NCBI GenBank assembly: GCA_002077065.1
Contig: NAJO01000094.1
Span: 1-54,843 of the forward strand
Length of the DNA: 54,843 bases
Origin: Cryoendolithus antarcticus
Taxonomy: Eukaryota > Ascomycota > Dothideomycetes > Cladosporiales > Cladosporiaceae
Reading direction: 5' to 3'
In this document: in pieces, positions 40,327-53,479 of the stretch
Layout: each line of letters begins with the position of its first letter
Position numbering within the stretch: position 1 is the stretch's first letter
Translations under genes and position numbers: made by a program
Notes under the pieces: model-generated
What the model saw: the letters and a program-made list of their open reading frames with translations, nothing else
What the model was told of the DNA's origin: nothing
Database searches by the model: none

Positions 40327-43300
40327 ATGGAAACCTCGAGCAGCAGCTCCAAAGTCACAGTCTCATACTGTGATCCTTCTGCCCTCTTCCCACTCGTCTC
40401 GCGCGATCTTGCGACTCGGCTTCCTTTGCGGAACCTCAACTGGCACTCCCACGCTCGCCCTTTGCGGCAGATCAAATCGCTTCATGTAGACTTTGTCCCC
40501 GACGAGGCCACAAAGCGCAGTCTTCGCGCTAATGACCCGCGATTGCGCGACATCAATGGCGCGAATGGGAGCGTGGCGGGGGAGGAGGACGGAGGAGTGC
40601 CGGTGAAGCAGCGCAGGCATCAAATCCCGGGCCTGAAGACGAGTCCGTATCTGCACGTGTATCTGCTACGATGTGACGATAAGGACACGTATAAAGCTAG
40701 CGAGAGGGCGAAACTACGTGAGTGGGTGAAGGAGCGCGCTTCGCTCCAGAGCAAGAAGGACAGGCATGATGCTGATGAGTGGCTCGTACTGCATGTCGTG
40801 CTGCCTGGCACGGCAGCCGCGAATGAGCCGAGATGGCGCGAAAGCGCGCAAGATCCTGATGAGCTGAAGGAGAGGAAGAAGAGCAATATCAAGTTACCGG
40901 GGAAAAGCACAAGGACTGTGTTCGATAAGCTGCGGAGCGACTTCAATGACAAGCAAAGTCCAGATCGCATTGCGCAGGTGCGGCTGCTGAAGAGTCAGGT
41001 GCCACAGGACTTGCTGCCTACTCCCGCGATCCCTCAGACGCTGTCTGAATCTGCCCAGGAGCGGGAGAATGCTTGGGCGGATCTGGTGACGAAGTTGAAG
41101 ACCTTGATCTTGATCCCTTTTGACGCGCGAGTACGGCAGTATGAGGATGACATCGCTGAGCAGGAGGCAAGGCGTTCTTTGCCCGGGTGGAACTTTTGCA
41201 CCTTCTTCATCCACAAGGAGGGCCTCGCGAAGGCATTAGAGAGCGTTGGGCTGGTCGAGGATGCATTGGCTATCTATGATGAGCTCAATGTGGGCTTGGA
41301 GACTGCAGTGAGGGACTTGGCCGAAGGGAACGCAGAGGGCGTGCTGACATCTTTCGAACCTGCGACCAGCGACATATTGGACCGTATTGTCGGACGCCCG
41401 ACCACAGCGAACAGCACACCGAGGAAAGGGGTGCAGGAACATACAGCGGACCTTTTCTCCAAAGACTACCGATCAGCGATCGTACGAAGTCAAATCTCAC
41501 TCTTCGACTTCACATCTTATATCTTCTCACGCCAGAAGGCACTTATACTGCGACTTGCCGGCGCGCTAGCTGCTCGCGAAGAATTCGGGGAAAACTTCAA
41601 AGCAGGCGGTGAGGATCTGGTGCTGTTGGCGGAGGTGTGCTGGCGCACGCTGAGCTTTGTGCATAATGCTGCGCGTGTGCTGCGGGCAGATCTGAGAGAA
41701 GGGTACGTGATCCAGAGGCAGCCTGTTCAGACGCAAGTGGATGTTGATAGTGTCTATAGGTCTTCTCAATCACACCCCTCTCACCTCGATGACATGGAGT
41801 CACTCGTGTCTTCGTGGTCTTTCGAACTTGCCGGCCTGGCGCTAGACGAAACAAACACAACGCTTCTAGATCCAGATGCTCCCGAGCGACCAACAAGCAA
41901 CAGTAGCAACAAGCCAACTCCATCAGGACCTACCCGGGCCGCCTTCGCCTTCGCAATGGGTGGCAACGCTTACCCGTCTCGTAGCAGCAGTCTCATCACC
42001 GGCGCGCCGCATCCACAGTCCTCAAGCGGCACCGCCCAGCGTCCGGCCTCTTCTGCCAATCAGGTACCACCCGTCGGTCTTGGTATGCGGCTGCAATCTC
42101 TACCACCTGCTTCTTCGTCTTCGCAGAAGCTGGAGGATGGCACATACGGCCCCCAAGGTGCGGCTGATGGCGTCGACATAGTCGTGAAGGACAAGAAGCC
42201 TGGTCTTGTGGAGCTCAGCGCATACAGAGCCGAGCTCATCATGATCCGACGACATGCACTCGAAGCCGTCGCACGGACGCTCAAGGACTGGACCCTGGGC
42301 TGGGCGTCGGCTGAGCCCAAGCACTCAAGCAAGCCAGCGGAGAAGGCAGAAGCAGCTCTCATCAAGCGACCCAACGGCAAGCCTGCGGCCTTCGGCGAAC
42401 GCACGGCATCCGACTCCGAGTCCGACACCAGCAGCACAACCTCCTACAAATCTCTCAACTCACCCTCAGCTTCCACCTCCCCTCCTCCAACCTCCCAACT
42501 CACCCTGTCTCCCTCATTAACCCACGCCCTCTCAACAATCCCCCTCTTCCAGTCCCTCTACCTTCACCTCACAACCCAAGCCATATTCCACTATCTGACC
42601 GCCACGCACTCTCACACCGCCGCGAAACTCACGGGCGACATCGCGCTGTTGAAGTACGCGCAAGGCGAGTATGAGGCTGCGAGGGAGGTGCTCGAGGTAG
42701 TTGTGGCAGAGTATGGGGAGCTGGGGTGGAGTGAGCTGGAGAGTAGAGGACGGAGGATGTGGATGCAGTGTTTGGAGAGGCTGGAGCAGTGGTATGACGG
42801 TGTGAGGGTGGGGATTGAGGGACTCAAGAGGGGAGGTGGGGCACTGGGGAAAGTAGTGAGCATGAGTAGACGCGTGGAGGGAGAGGTGGAGGTGGGTATG
42901 AGTGAGGTATTTGGGAGTGTGGAGATGGGGAGATTTGTTGAGGTGTTTGGGGAAGAGGAGGAGAGGGATGGATTTCGCTGGCGATTCGGCTTTGAGTGTG
43001 GGTTCGAGGATGAGATGGAGGTCGACGAGGTGACCGCGCGATTCGTCAACGCGGAGGACCCGAGTCTGGTGCTCTTAGCTCGGGCTCCTCGGCCAGTGCA
43101 ACTGCGACACGGCAAGCTGGACTTCACCCTCGACTGCGCCGCTACAGCCCTCGGGGTATACTACATCGACCAGGTCACCATCCTCGCCGGCAAGCTCCGC
43201 TTCATCCACCGATCTAATCCCAGCCCAATGGCGACAAACAACTTCAGCCTCACACTGCCCTCCACGACGACCCCCTTGCGATCTTCCCTTCATATCTACC

Positions 43301-44832
43301 CCTCCCTCTCAGCCTTCGACCTAATCTTCAATCTGAGCAAAACGGTCCAGACCAACCTTCCCCGAACTCTCGAACTCCGCTTATTCAGCGGCCAAAATAA
43401 CGTCACTTCGATGGAACTTCGATTGAAACCCACGACCGCCGGTCTGCGTCTACATCTCGCTGATACTGAGTCATCGGACATCTCTGTTAAGGCCAGCGTG
43501 CCTGGATCGCTTGATCTTGGTTCTCTAGCAACGGACAAAGAAGTGGTGCTTCAACTGCCTTACAGCCTCGAGCAGTCGCAAGCAGGCATCGCGCTCCGCT
43601 GCGAAGTCATCTATCGTACCTCTTCTCTTCCGGATGTCGAGCAGGCTTTCCAGTCGCTGGTGCGATTGCCAAGCCAGCTACCCTTGGATGTGGAAGTAAA
43701 CGATGTCTTCCATACAGACGCCGTCTACTCAACTTTCTCGATCAAGTCCGCCACCGGCTTCCCGTTGGTTCTGGCTAGCGCGGGATTCGTAGAGAGCGCG
43801 GCGTATGCGGTTGAGTGGCCTGGACTTGGAGATGGTATGGGCTTGGTGATGAGGGATATGCCTGTCACGCTGGGGGTGAAGATTAGGAGGAAAGGGGGGT
43901 TTGGAGGGGGAGCGGCGAAGAAGAGCGTGGCGGTGGGTTTGAAGATGAGGGTTTGGGATGCGGGAGAGGTGGTTAGGGAGAACATTGTGGAGAAATTCAG
44001 AGAGGCGGTTGAGGGGAGTGAGCTACGGGGCACAAGGAGACTCCTAGTGCCGATTCTGAGGCAGAAGCTTGGAATCGTACTGACAGCAGAGGCGATGGGA
44101 AGTGCAGCGTTGACCGGCGAGGTCAGCCTCCCGGATTACGACGGTATGGGATGGGACGACTCCCTGCGAAGCCTTGACGTTGACAGGAGGGATACGGTAC
44201 GGCGATGGCTACAAGCATGGCATAAGGAGCACACAACGCTATTGATTGACATCAACGACAGCAGCAATGCGAAGGACTATATGAGGGAAGTCAACCTGCC
44301 AGTCGAAGTTCCGACGCTCGATGCGGTTTTCAATGCCAGCATTGCACTAGAGACGCTATCCGATACCAAACTCAACACCAGCATGATAACGAAGCTAGGC
44401 GATCCCATCGCGGCGAAGCTGCGAATTGACTACACGCGACGCTGGAGTGCAGCTGACACCTCTGGCAAGCCGATGCCATCCAAGACAAAACCCGAAACTT
44501 TCATCGTCGAGGTGCAGGCGAACGAAGACGTCTGGCTCGTGGGTGGCGTGAAGAGAAAGCGGATCACGCTTCCTGCATCAGGTGTGCAGGCTGGTGCGGA
44601 TGACTCTCATGAACCACTGGCATTCGCGCTGGTCCTGGTACCTTTGAAGCTGGGCGTACACCGGCTGCCGACCGTCGAGATTACGCCTGCGCCAGTAGAG
44701 GGCGAGCCGCAGCGATCAAGCGTGACGTGCGAAACGCATTGCTCCAGTAGCGGGAAGATGATCACAGTGGTGAAGGGACTGCTGAGGAGTCGAGTCAGAA
44801 TATTGGAGGAGCAAACCGACGGCGAAGGGTGA
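40327..44832 (+). CDS. TRS130: TRAPPII complex subunit Trs130 (TRAPPC10)
   Basis: A single exon of 1501 residues, in the usual length range. The N-terminus (VTVSYCDPSALFPLVSRDLA, then LPLRNLNWHSHARPLRQIKS) and WLVLHVVLPGTAA...SNIKLPGKSTRTVFDKLRSDFN are characteristic. The middle is an alpha-helical solenoid (NFCTFFIHKEGLAKALESVG, DLFSKDYRSAIVRSQISLFD). A Ser/Pro-rich linker lies near residues 515-615. The C-terminal half is a series of beta-rich domains (from about residue 900, PRPVQLRHGKLDFTLDCAA). TRAPPII is the exchange factor for Ypt31/32 Rab GTPases at the late Golgi. The ATG at 40327 gives the conserved N-terminus directly. No intron is needed, notable for a 4.5 kb fungal gene. The call is secure. 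Confidence 0.93.
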   Translation: METSSSSSKVTVSYCDPSALFPLVSRDLATRLPLRNLNWHSHARPLRQIKSLHVDFVPDEATKRSLRANDPRLRDINGANGSVAGEEDGGVPVKQRRHQIPGLKTSPYLHVYLLRCDDKDTYKASERAKLREWVKERASLQSKKDRHDADEWLVLHVVLPGTAAANEPRWRESAQDPDELKERKKSNIKLPGKSTRTVFDKLRSDFNDKQSPDRIAQVRLLKSQVPQDLLPTPAIPQTLSESAQERENAWADLVTKLKTLILIPFDARVRQYEDDIAEQEARRSLPGWNFCTFFIHKEGLAKALESVGLVEDALAIYDELNVGLETAVRDLAEGNAEGVLTSFEPATSDILDRIVGRPTTANSTPRKGVQEHTADLFSKDYRSAIVRSQISLFDFTSYIFSRQKALILRLAGALAAREEFGENFKAGGEDLVLLAEVCWRTLSFVHNAARVLRADLREGYVIQRQPVQTQVDVDSVYRSSQSHPSHLDDMESLVSSWSFELAGLALDETNTTLLDPDAPERPTSNSSNKPTPSGPTRAAFAFAMGGNAYPSRSSSLITGAPHPQSSSGTAQRPASSANQVPPVGLGMRLQSLPPASSSSQKLEDGTYGPQGAADGVDIVVKDKKPGLVELSAYRAELIMIRRHALEAVARTLKDWTLGWASAEPKHSSKPAEKAEAALIKRPNGKPAAFGERTASDSESDTSSTTSYKSLNSPSASTSPPPTSQLTLSPSLTHALSTIPLFQSLYLHLTTQAIFHYLTATHSHTAAKLTGDIALLKYAQGEYEAAREVLEVVVAEYGELGWSELESRGRRMWMQCLERLEQWYDGVRVGIEGLKRGGGALGKVVSMSRRVEGEVEVGMSEVFGSVEMGRFVEVFGEEEERDGFRWRFGFECGFEDEMEVDEVTARFVNAEDPSLVLLARAPRPVQLRHGKLDFTLDCAATALGVYYIDQVTILAGKLRFIHRSNPSPMATNNFSLTLPSTTTPLRSSLHIYPSLSAFDLIFNLSKTVQTNLPRTLELRLFSGQNNVTSMELRLKPTTAGLRLHLADTESSDISVKASVPGSLDLGSLATDKEVVLQLPYSLEQSQAGIALRCEVIYRTSSLPDVEQAFQSLVRLPSQLPLDVEVNDVFHTDAVYSTFSIKSATGFPLVLASAGFVESAAYAVEWPGLGDGMGLVMRDMPVTLGVKIRRKGGFGGGAAKKSVAVGLKMRVWDAGEVVRENIVEKFREAVEGSELRGTRRLLVPILRQKLGIVLTAEAMGSAALTGEVSLPDYDGMGWDDSLRSLDVDRRDTVRRWLQAWHKEHTTLLIDINDSSNAKDYMREVNLPVEVPTLDAVFNASIALETLSDTKLNTSMITKLGDPIAAKLRIDYTRRWSAADTSGKPMPSKTKPETFIVEVQANEDVWLVGGVKRKRITLPASGVQAGADDSHEPLAFALVLVPLKLGVHRLPTVEITPAPVEGEPQRSSVTCETHCSSSGKMITVVKGLLRSRVRILEEQTDGEG

Positions 44833-45257
44833 ACAAATGACTACAGACGCAGCACGAACACGAGCCGCACCACCGAATTGCGGCAGCGACGAAGAACAAC
44901 CAGCGAAGTGCCATATGTCCGAATAAGGAAGGAAACGCTTTTCAACTAGGCCGAAGCGAGCGTAGCGGCAATCGCGTGCTTGTGCAAGCTCGCGGGGTCA
45001 CCAATGACATGAGCGGGGCACGATGCTAGAAAACAATTCACATCACAGTCAACGCAAAGCACGCAAGATCGGCGTCAAGGTAATTGGAAGAGCTTCCTTT
45101 TGTTCATGTACTCGATCGACTTGCCTTCTTATTCCCTGTCAAGCTCTCTCTTCCCGCAAATCCTAACAAAGTCAAGACAGTCGAGAACAGTAACAGTTGT
45201 ATGCCCAGAAGCAGAGCCAGAAGCAGACTCCGTCAAGTCAACGAACACACCACAAAG
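44833..45257. other. Intergenic: TRS130 3' flank and MET17 promoter
   Basis: About 425 nt with no recognisable gene. Confidence 0.5.
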
Positions 45258-47521
<2,264 letters not shown>

Positions 47522-49695
47522 ATGAGTGTAGCAATCGCCGAAGCCACGAAGCTGATGCCGGCACCTCCACCGGGCACACCATACAGCTACCCCGTCCCTG
47601 GCAGCCAGCTGAAGGGTAGGAGCGCGGTGTATCGACACTGGCGGCGGAGAGACGGCGTCGTATACTCGCTTGATCCGGCAATCTCGACAGCGCATGAGCT
47701 GTTCGAGCAATCTGCGCAGCTGTACGGACATAAGAACTGTCTTGGCTACAGGCCGTATGATCCCTTGACAAAGGCTTTTGGACCGTACGTTTGGGAGACA
47801 TATGCGCAAGTGCACAAACGGAAGACGAATTTTGGCGTAGGATTGGTGGGGCTGCTGGAGAGTGTGGGTGTGCATGGCAGACAACACGGGATTGGGTTGT
47901 GGTGTCAGAATCGACCGGAGTGGCAGCTCACGGACTTGGCGTGCATGTCGCAGAGCCTGTATAGTGTGTCGATATACGACACATTGGGCCCGGACACGAC
48001 TGAGTACATTATCAACCACGCTGAGCTTCCCGCGGTTTGCACTTCGCTAAGCCATGTGCCTACGCTGCTCAAGCTGGCGGATCGGTGTCCGACGCTGAAG
48101 CTGATCATTGCGCTGGACCCGCTTTCAAATGGCACGGAGTTGCCAGGGATGTCGAAGAAGGATCTGTTGAACGCTATCGCTGCAGAAAAGGGCGTGCAGA
48201 TCCACTACATCCGCGACGTCGAAGCACTCGGCGAAGCCACGCCTCGACCAGCCAACGCGCCCCGACCAGACGACACAGCAACGATAAACTACACCTCAGG
48301 CACGACCGGCAACCCCAAAGGCGTCGTTCTCAGCCATGCGAACGCCATAGCGGCCGCCTCCGCCGCGTTGACAATCACCCGCCAGTCCTCCGACGACAAG
48401 ATCTGCTCGTACCTGCCCCTGGCCCACATCTTCCAACGCGTCACCGAACATGCTGCGCTCTGGGGCGGCACGGCGATCGGCTACTTCCATGGTAACGTTC
48501 TCGAGCTGGTAGATGACTTCAAGCTTCTGCGTCCTACGTCTTTTACTTCGGTGCCGAGGCTGTACAATCGTTTCGGCGGCGTGATCAAGTCCCAGACGAT
48601 CGAGGCCTCGGGCGTCAAGGGCGCACTGTCTCGCCGCGCTGTTGCGACCAAGTCGGCAAACCTCAGACCTGCTCCGTCCTCGGGCGTCAAACCAACGAAC
48701 CGCCACCGTTTCTATGACAGGATCTGGGGTAAGAAAGTGAGTGCGGCCCTGGGCCTGGAACGAGCGGCCACAATGGTCTCCGGCTCTGCGCCTCTCGATC
48801 CAAGTCTTCACGACTTCCTCCGTGTAGTCTTCGGCAACCACATCATCCAAGGCTACGGCCTGACAGAAACCTACGCCGTTGCGCTCGCGCAACTCGAAGG
48901 CGACTTGTCGACAGGTAATTGCGGCGCACCCTCCGTAGTGACCGAGCTTTGCTTGCTAGACGTCCCAGACATGGACTACCTGACCACCGACCTCCCTCAC
49001 CCCCGCGGCGAGCTGCTTATCCGCTCCCCCTCAGTGACGAAAGGCTACTACAAGAACCCCGAGGAGACGGCCAAATCTTTCACTGAGGACGGCTGGTTTC
49101 ACACCGGCGACATCGTGTCTATCGACGAACTCGGCCGCTTCAGCATAATCGACCGTAAGAAGAACGTCCTCAAGTTGGCCCAAGGCGAGTACATATCCCC
49201 CGAGCGCATCGAGAACGTATATCTCGGCAACCTGCCCTGGCTGGGCCAAGGGTATGTGCACGGCGACTCGAGCCAGGCGAGTCTGGTGGCTGTGTTTGGC
49301 ATACAGCCAGACCTTTTCGCGCCCTTCGTGGCGAAGATCACAGGGAAGCCGCACAGCGCGACAGACCCGAAGGCGCTGGAAGCTGCTGCGCAGAGTCCGG
49401 AGATCAGGAGGGCGGTCGTCAAGGAGCTGGCCAAGGTGGGGCGGAAGAGCAAGTTCAACAGCTACGAGCATGTGAGGGCTGTGAGACTGCTGTTTGAGCC
49501 TTTTAGCATTGAGAATGAGCTGTTGACGCCGACGTAAGTTACACCTAGTTATGACTGTGGCGGAGTATATGCTGACTGGTCAATCACAGACTCAAGCTCA
49601 AGCGACCGCAGACGGCGAAGATGTACAGGAAGATGATCGATGAGATGTACGCTGAGGTTGAGGCTGAAAGCGCGAAGCCGAAGGCGAAGTTGTAG
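47522..49695 (+). CDS. FAA2: Long-chain acyl-CoA ligase with peroxisomal PTS1
   Basis: Exons 47522-49533 and 49590-49695 are joined over a 56-nt intron (GTAAGT...ACAG) and give 705 residues. AMP-forming signatures are present: TINYTSGTTGNPKGVVLSHA (P-loop), QGYGLTETYA, DGWFHTGDIVSIDELGRFSI and RKKNVLKLAQGEYISPERIE, as in long-chain acyl-CoA synthetases. The C-terminus, encoded by exon 2, ends KPKAKL, and the tripeptide AKL is a functional class of PTS1. This points to the peroxisomal branch (yeast Faa2), which activates fatty acids for beta-oxidation. Chain-length preference cannot be read from the sequence. Without the small second exon the targeting signal would be missed. Confidence 0.93.
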
Positions 49696-50831
49696 GGTTG
49701 TTTGCTATGTGGGCGTTGTACGAGGGGTAGAGACAAGGCGGAAGGCATGGCTGTGGTACGCACGACGCTACGCTGGAAGTCCATGCTGTGTTTCTGTGAA
49801 GCAGTCCAGTCCGTAGAGTATGTAATGTTGAATGCAATACATGGAGTCTCAGCTGCGAGGGGAGTATGAACGCTTCGGGTAATGTGAGGCTTGGCTTATC
49901 TCAAGTTTCAGACCGACGCGTGAACCGAACCTGTACTAATATGATGAGGATGCAAAAGTAAGCAATTCTGAGCTAATGTATAGTTTGGATCTTTGATCTT
50001 CATGACTAAAGATTCGATGATATATAGAGTAAGTTTAGAAAGCATTAACAGGTAGAATAATTCTAGTTCTATAAAGTATTTCTTAACTTTAAAGTTTAGA
50101 ACTCTTAATACACTACATTTTTTCTTCTTAGTCTTACCTTAGTTTTATTATATTACGAGTTTTAGCGAGTCTAGATCAATAAGAGCAAACAACCAAACGT
50201 ATAGAGTATTATATGTTATAGAAAGTAGGAAAAATAATCTAGAGATAGTAAGTAAATAGATTAAATAGTATAAGTAGCTCTTTTCAATAAGATGAGTACT
50301 AGAAATGTTAGTAATAACCTACGCGTACTTGGAAGCACGCTAGCCTTGCGACGCGTTAGTGATTTAGTCCTAATACGGTTACCTCGTTCACTTAGCTCTT
50401 CTAAATATCTACTACCCTCTACCACTTACTACTCGCACCACGACGCCGACCACCACTCGGGGAGTTTGCTGTTTGCTTGATGGCTATCTGTGATATAGCA
50501 ACGTCTATCATGCGCTGAAGCCGATACGTAGCGTGTAGGGAACACGAGGCGCGTTCTTAGGTGAGTCGAGCTCCAAACTTCGCGACACGCAAACGTGATC
50601 CCAGCTCGTGAGCGCCATAATATCCACACTACAGCTCTTATCCCATAAATCAGTCAAGAAGACTGCTATGTGCGCCGCTCATCACGCTTTCCATAATCAT
50701 GCTATTCACTAGGTGTTACCCTTGCATTGAGGCTAACGGTATGGCTTTCCGTAGGTTGAGAGCAGCTGGCATAACAAGCGACTGGTATTTAGTCAGTGGC
50801 CGCCACATGTTGCGCAGCCAGATTCGCCAAC
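49696..50831. other. Intergenic between acyl-CoA ligase and HDA1, with AT-rich island
   Basis: It contains the ligase 3' flank, an AT-rich RIP-like segment and the HDA1 promoter. No intact gene was seen. Confidence 0.6.
49935..50440. repeat. AT-rich, RIP-like degenerate repeat relic
   Basis: Composition changes sharply from GC-rich flanks to strongly A/T-rich, TpA-dense DNA. In 50041-50100 ten TpA and no TpG occur. This is the signature of repeat-induced point mutation (C to T at CpA), seen on dead transposon copies in filamentous ascomycetes. The right part (50292-50480) holds a short frame with leftover protein-like composition. No terminal repeats or transposase motif remain, so the source element is unknown. 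Edges are approximate. Confidence 0.65.
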
Positions 50832-53403
50832 ATGGATCTCGACGACAGCGGCGATGCTTTCATGGATGATGCCGAAGTCATCAGCTCAACTGAGCATACT
50901 GGTCTACCTACTATCACTCTTGGCGGATCGTCGACTGGACCCGCTAGCACGGGTGGCAATGGAAACAATCTAGGCAGTTCCTCAAGCAAGGCAGTGAGTC
51001 CTGCGAACCCGGACGTTTTCGATCAGCACCTCACAGGACTGAAGGACGCGCCACGTCCGCCGAAGTTCAGGAACCTGCCGTATGCGAGTCTTCAAACCGG
51101 ACTTGTGTACGATGTGCGCATGCGTTTTCACGTCGAACTCTTCCCAGAGGAAGTTGATGTGCATCCAGAGGACCCTCGCCGCATATATGCCATCTTTGAG
51201 GCGTTCGTTGAAGCTGGTCTGGCATGGAGAGATGGTGTGTCTGATCTGGACCCATCCTACTACATGGGAAGGATTGACGCCAGGCAAGTGACCGAGGAGG
51301 AAGTGCGACTGGTCCATACTAAGGTACACTTCGACTGGGTGCAAAGCCTCAGCACTAAGCCTGCAGATGACCTGCGAGAGGAAGAGCAGCATCCTGGAAA
51401 TAAGATGGACTCTATCTACCTCTCTCCCGCGACACCGTACTCAGCAGCTCTATCAGCTGGAGGTGCCATTGAAGCTTGCAGAGCGATCATGCTGGGCAAG
51501 GTCAAGAACGCGTTCGCCGTCATTCGGCCGCCTGGCCACCATGCAGAGCGAGAGGATGCAAAGGGCTTCTGCTTCTACGACAACGTCAGTATCGCTACCA
51601 AAGTGTGCCAGCGCGAGTTCGGCAGCTTGTGTCGCAAAGTCTTCATTCTGGACTGGGACGTTCATCATGGCAATGGCATTCAGCAAGCTAGCTACAACGA
51701 CCCTAACGTACTGTATGTATCCTTGCACGTCCACAAGAAAGGCACCTTCTACCCAGAGTCATCATATCGGGACAATCGACCGCCGTACGGCGACCATCTG
51801 CACTGCGGTGAGGGAGCTGGCCTAGGCATGAACGTGAACGTGCCATGGACAGCACAGGGCATGGGTGACGCCGACTACCTCTACGCATTCCAGCAAGTGA
51901 TCATGCCGATCGCCCAGGAATTTGATCCAGATCTTGTCATCATCGCTGCTGGCTTCGATGCAGCGGAAGGCGATATGCTCGGAGGCTGCAAGGTCACACC
52001 AGCTGGCTACGCGCACATGACGCACATGTTGATGTCTCTCGCAAATGGTAGGATAGCAGCTTGCCTGGAGGGAGGCTACAATCTAGACTCCATCGCGCGT
52101 TCTGCAACAGCTGTGGTGAAGACCATGATGGGAGAGCAGCCGGACAGACTGGTCAACACAACACCATCTAGAACTGGGATTGACGATGTCAAGCTTGTGC
52201 TTCGGCAACAGAGTAAGTTCTGGGGCTCACTGCATCCTAAGGATCCAGCCGGCAGGGTTGCCAATCTGCATGGCGAGCGCATGCATGACATTGTCCGGAA
52301 GTGGCAGGCGACGACGTTGTGGGACGAGTATCACATGACGCCGCTATTCATCAACCGGGAGTCGCTTTCGAGATCATTTGAGAACCAGGTCCTCGCCACG
52401 TGAGTCAACGTAGGACTGCTAGGCTCTGACGAAGCTGACAAGTCCAAGGGCGAATTACACAGAAGCACGCCCGATGCTAGTAATCCTGCACGATCCGCCT
52501 GAGATGCTAGCTTCGGTCGACCCACGCACTGGTAAGGTCGAGTTACATAACACTTGGGTAGTGAGTCCTCCTAGCCTATCGTCCGATATGGACATCGCTG
52601 ACTGTCTCAAGACTGATCCCGTGAAGACTTACACCGCAGCCGCTGTGAGGAACGGCTTCTCCGTGATCGATGTCAACATGCCCAAACACGTCACCGAAGA
52701 GACAGACACCGGGGAACACGAAGAGGTCAACGTCGGGGGTCGCGTGCCCGAGGCTACGGAGTTACTGCAATACCTCTGGGACAATTACATCATGCTCTCG
52801 GATGCGACACACATCTTCCTGATGGGCACCAACATCGGCCACTGGGCCATCACACTCTGGATCAAAGCGAACGAGGACGCAGCGATAGAATATGTCACGA
52901 AGACAGTCAGCTTCATCACCGACGTCGCCCTGCAGGCCTGCCGATCTCACACGAACGATCTGCTCTCGCCCTGGTACGCAAAGAACTCTCAAGTTTACGT
53001 TGCACGCTCGCACAACTGGTGGTCCTTGGAATTTTCCCAGAGACCAAAAAAGAAGTTCGGTAAGCTGATGGAGAATGAGGAAAGTGGCATGAGTGAGATG
53101 CTGCAAGTGCACAAAGACACGGTTTTCGAGATGCTGCTGGCCGAGACAGCAGCGTGGCGTGCGAGCAGAGATGACATCGATGAGGACGAAATGACGGGTC
53201 AGGACGCAGTAGATGAAGGCGCGATTGTTGCGCCGGCAGCATCGGGCTTGCCACCAGTGAAGAATTTCGCACCATCGCCAGTGAAGCCTGGAGGAAGTAG
53301 CACGCCGACTGGTGCGGGAGTACGGAGCCCTGGCCTGCTGAGCCCGACGCAAGTGACTGGCAGCTTCAGCGCCAGACAGCGGACGAGGAGCCCTGGAATG
53401 TAA
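50832..53403 (+). CDS. HDA1: Class II histone deacetylase Hda1 (HdaA) with Arb2 domain
   Basis: Exon 1 is 50832-52399 and exon 2 ends at 53403, giving about 840 residues. The deacetylase domain contains TGLVYDVRMRFH, RIYAIFEAFVEAGL, IRPPGHHAEREDAKGFCFYDN (active-site His pair, about 236-237), KVFILDWDVHHGNGIQQA (zinc-binding Asp/His) and DPDLVIIAAGFDAAEGD. The C-terminal Arb2 domain spans PMLVILHDPPEML to RSHNWWSLEFSQ. It removes acetyl groups from histones H3/H2B and represses transcription; HdaA-type enzymes also restrain secondary-metabolite clusters. The intron acceptor is AAG, with two choices six bases apart (exon start 52443 or 52449), both in frame. The ATG at 50832 gives the expected acidic MDLDDSGD start. 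Confidence 0.95.
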
Positions 53404-53479
53404 AACCTCGATGATGCGAATGTCAACTGCGCGATGGCGCGCTATGAGCATGGGATACGGCATAGCTTAGCATTTCTGG

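Noticed and set aside
42612..43127. 171-codon minus-strand Ser/Pro-rich frame
   Set aside because: It is antisense to TRS130 and its Ser/Pro composition mirrors the Glu/Gly codons of the real gene.
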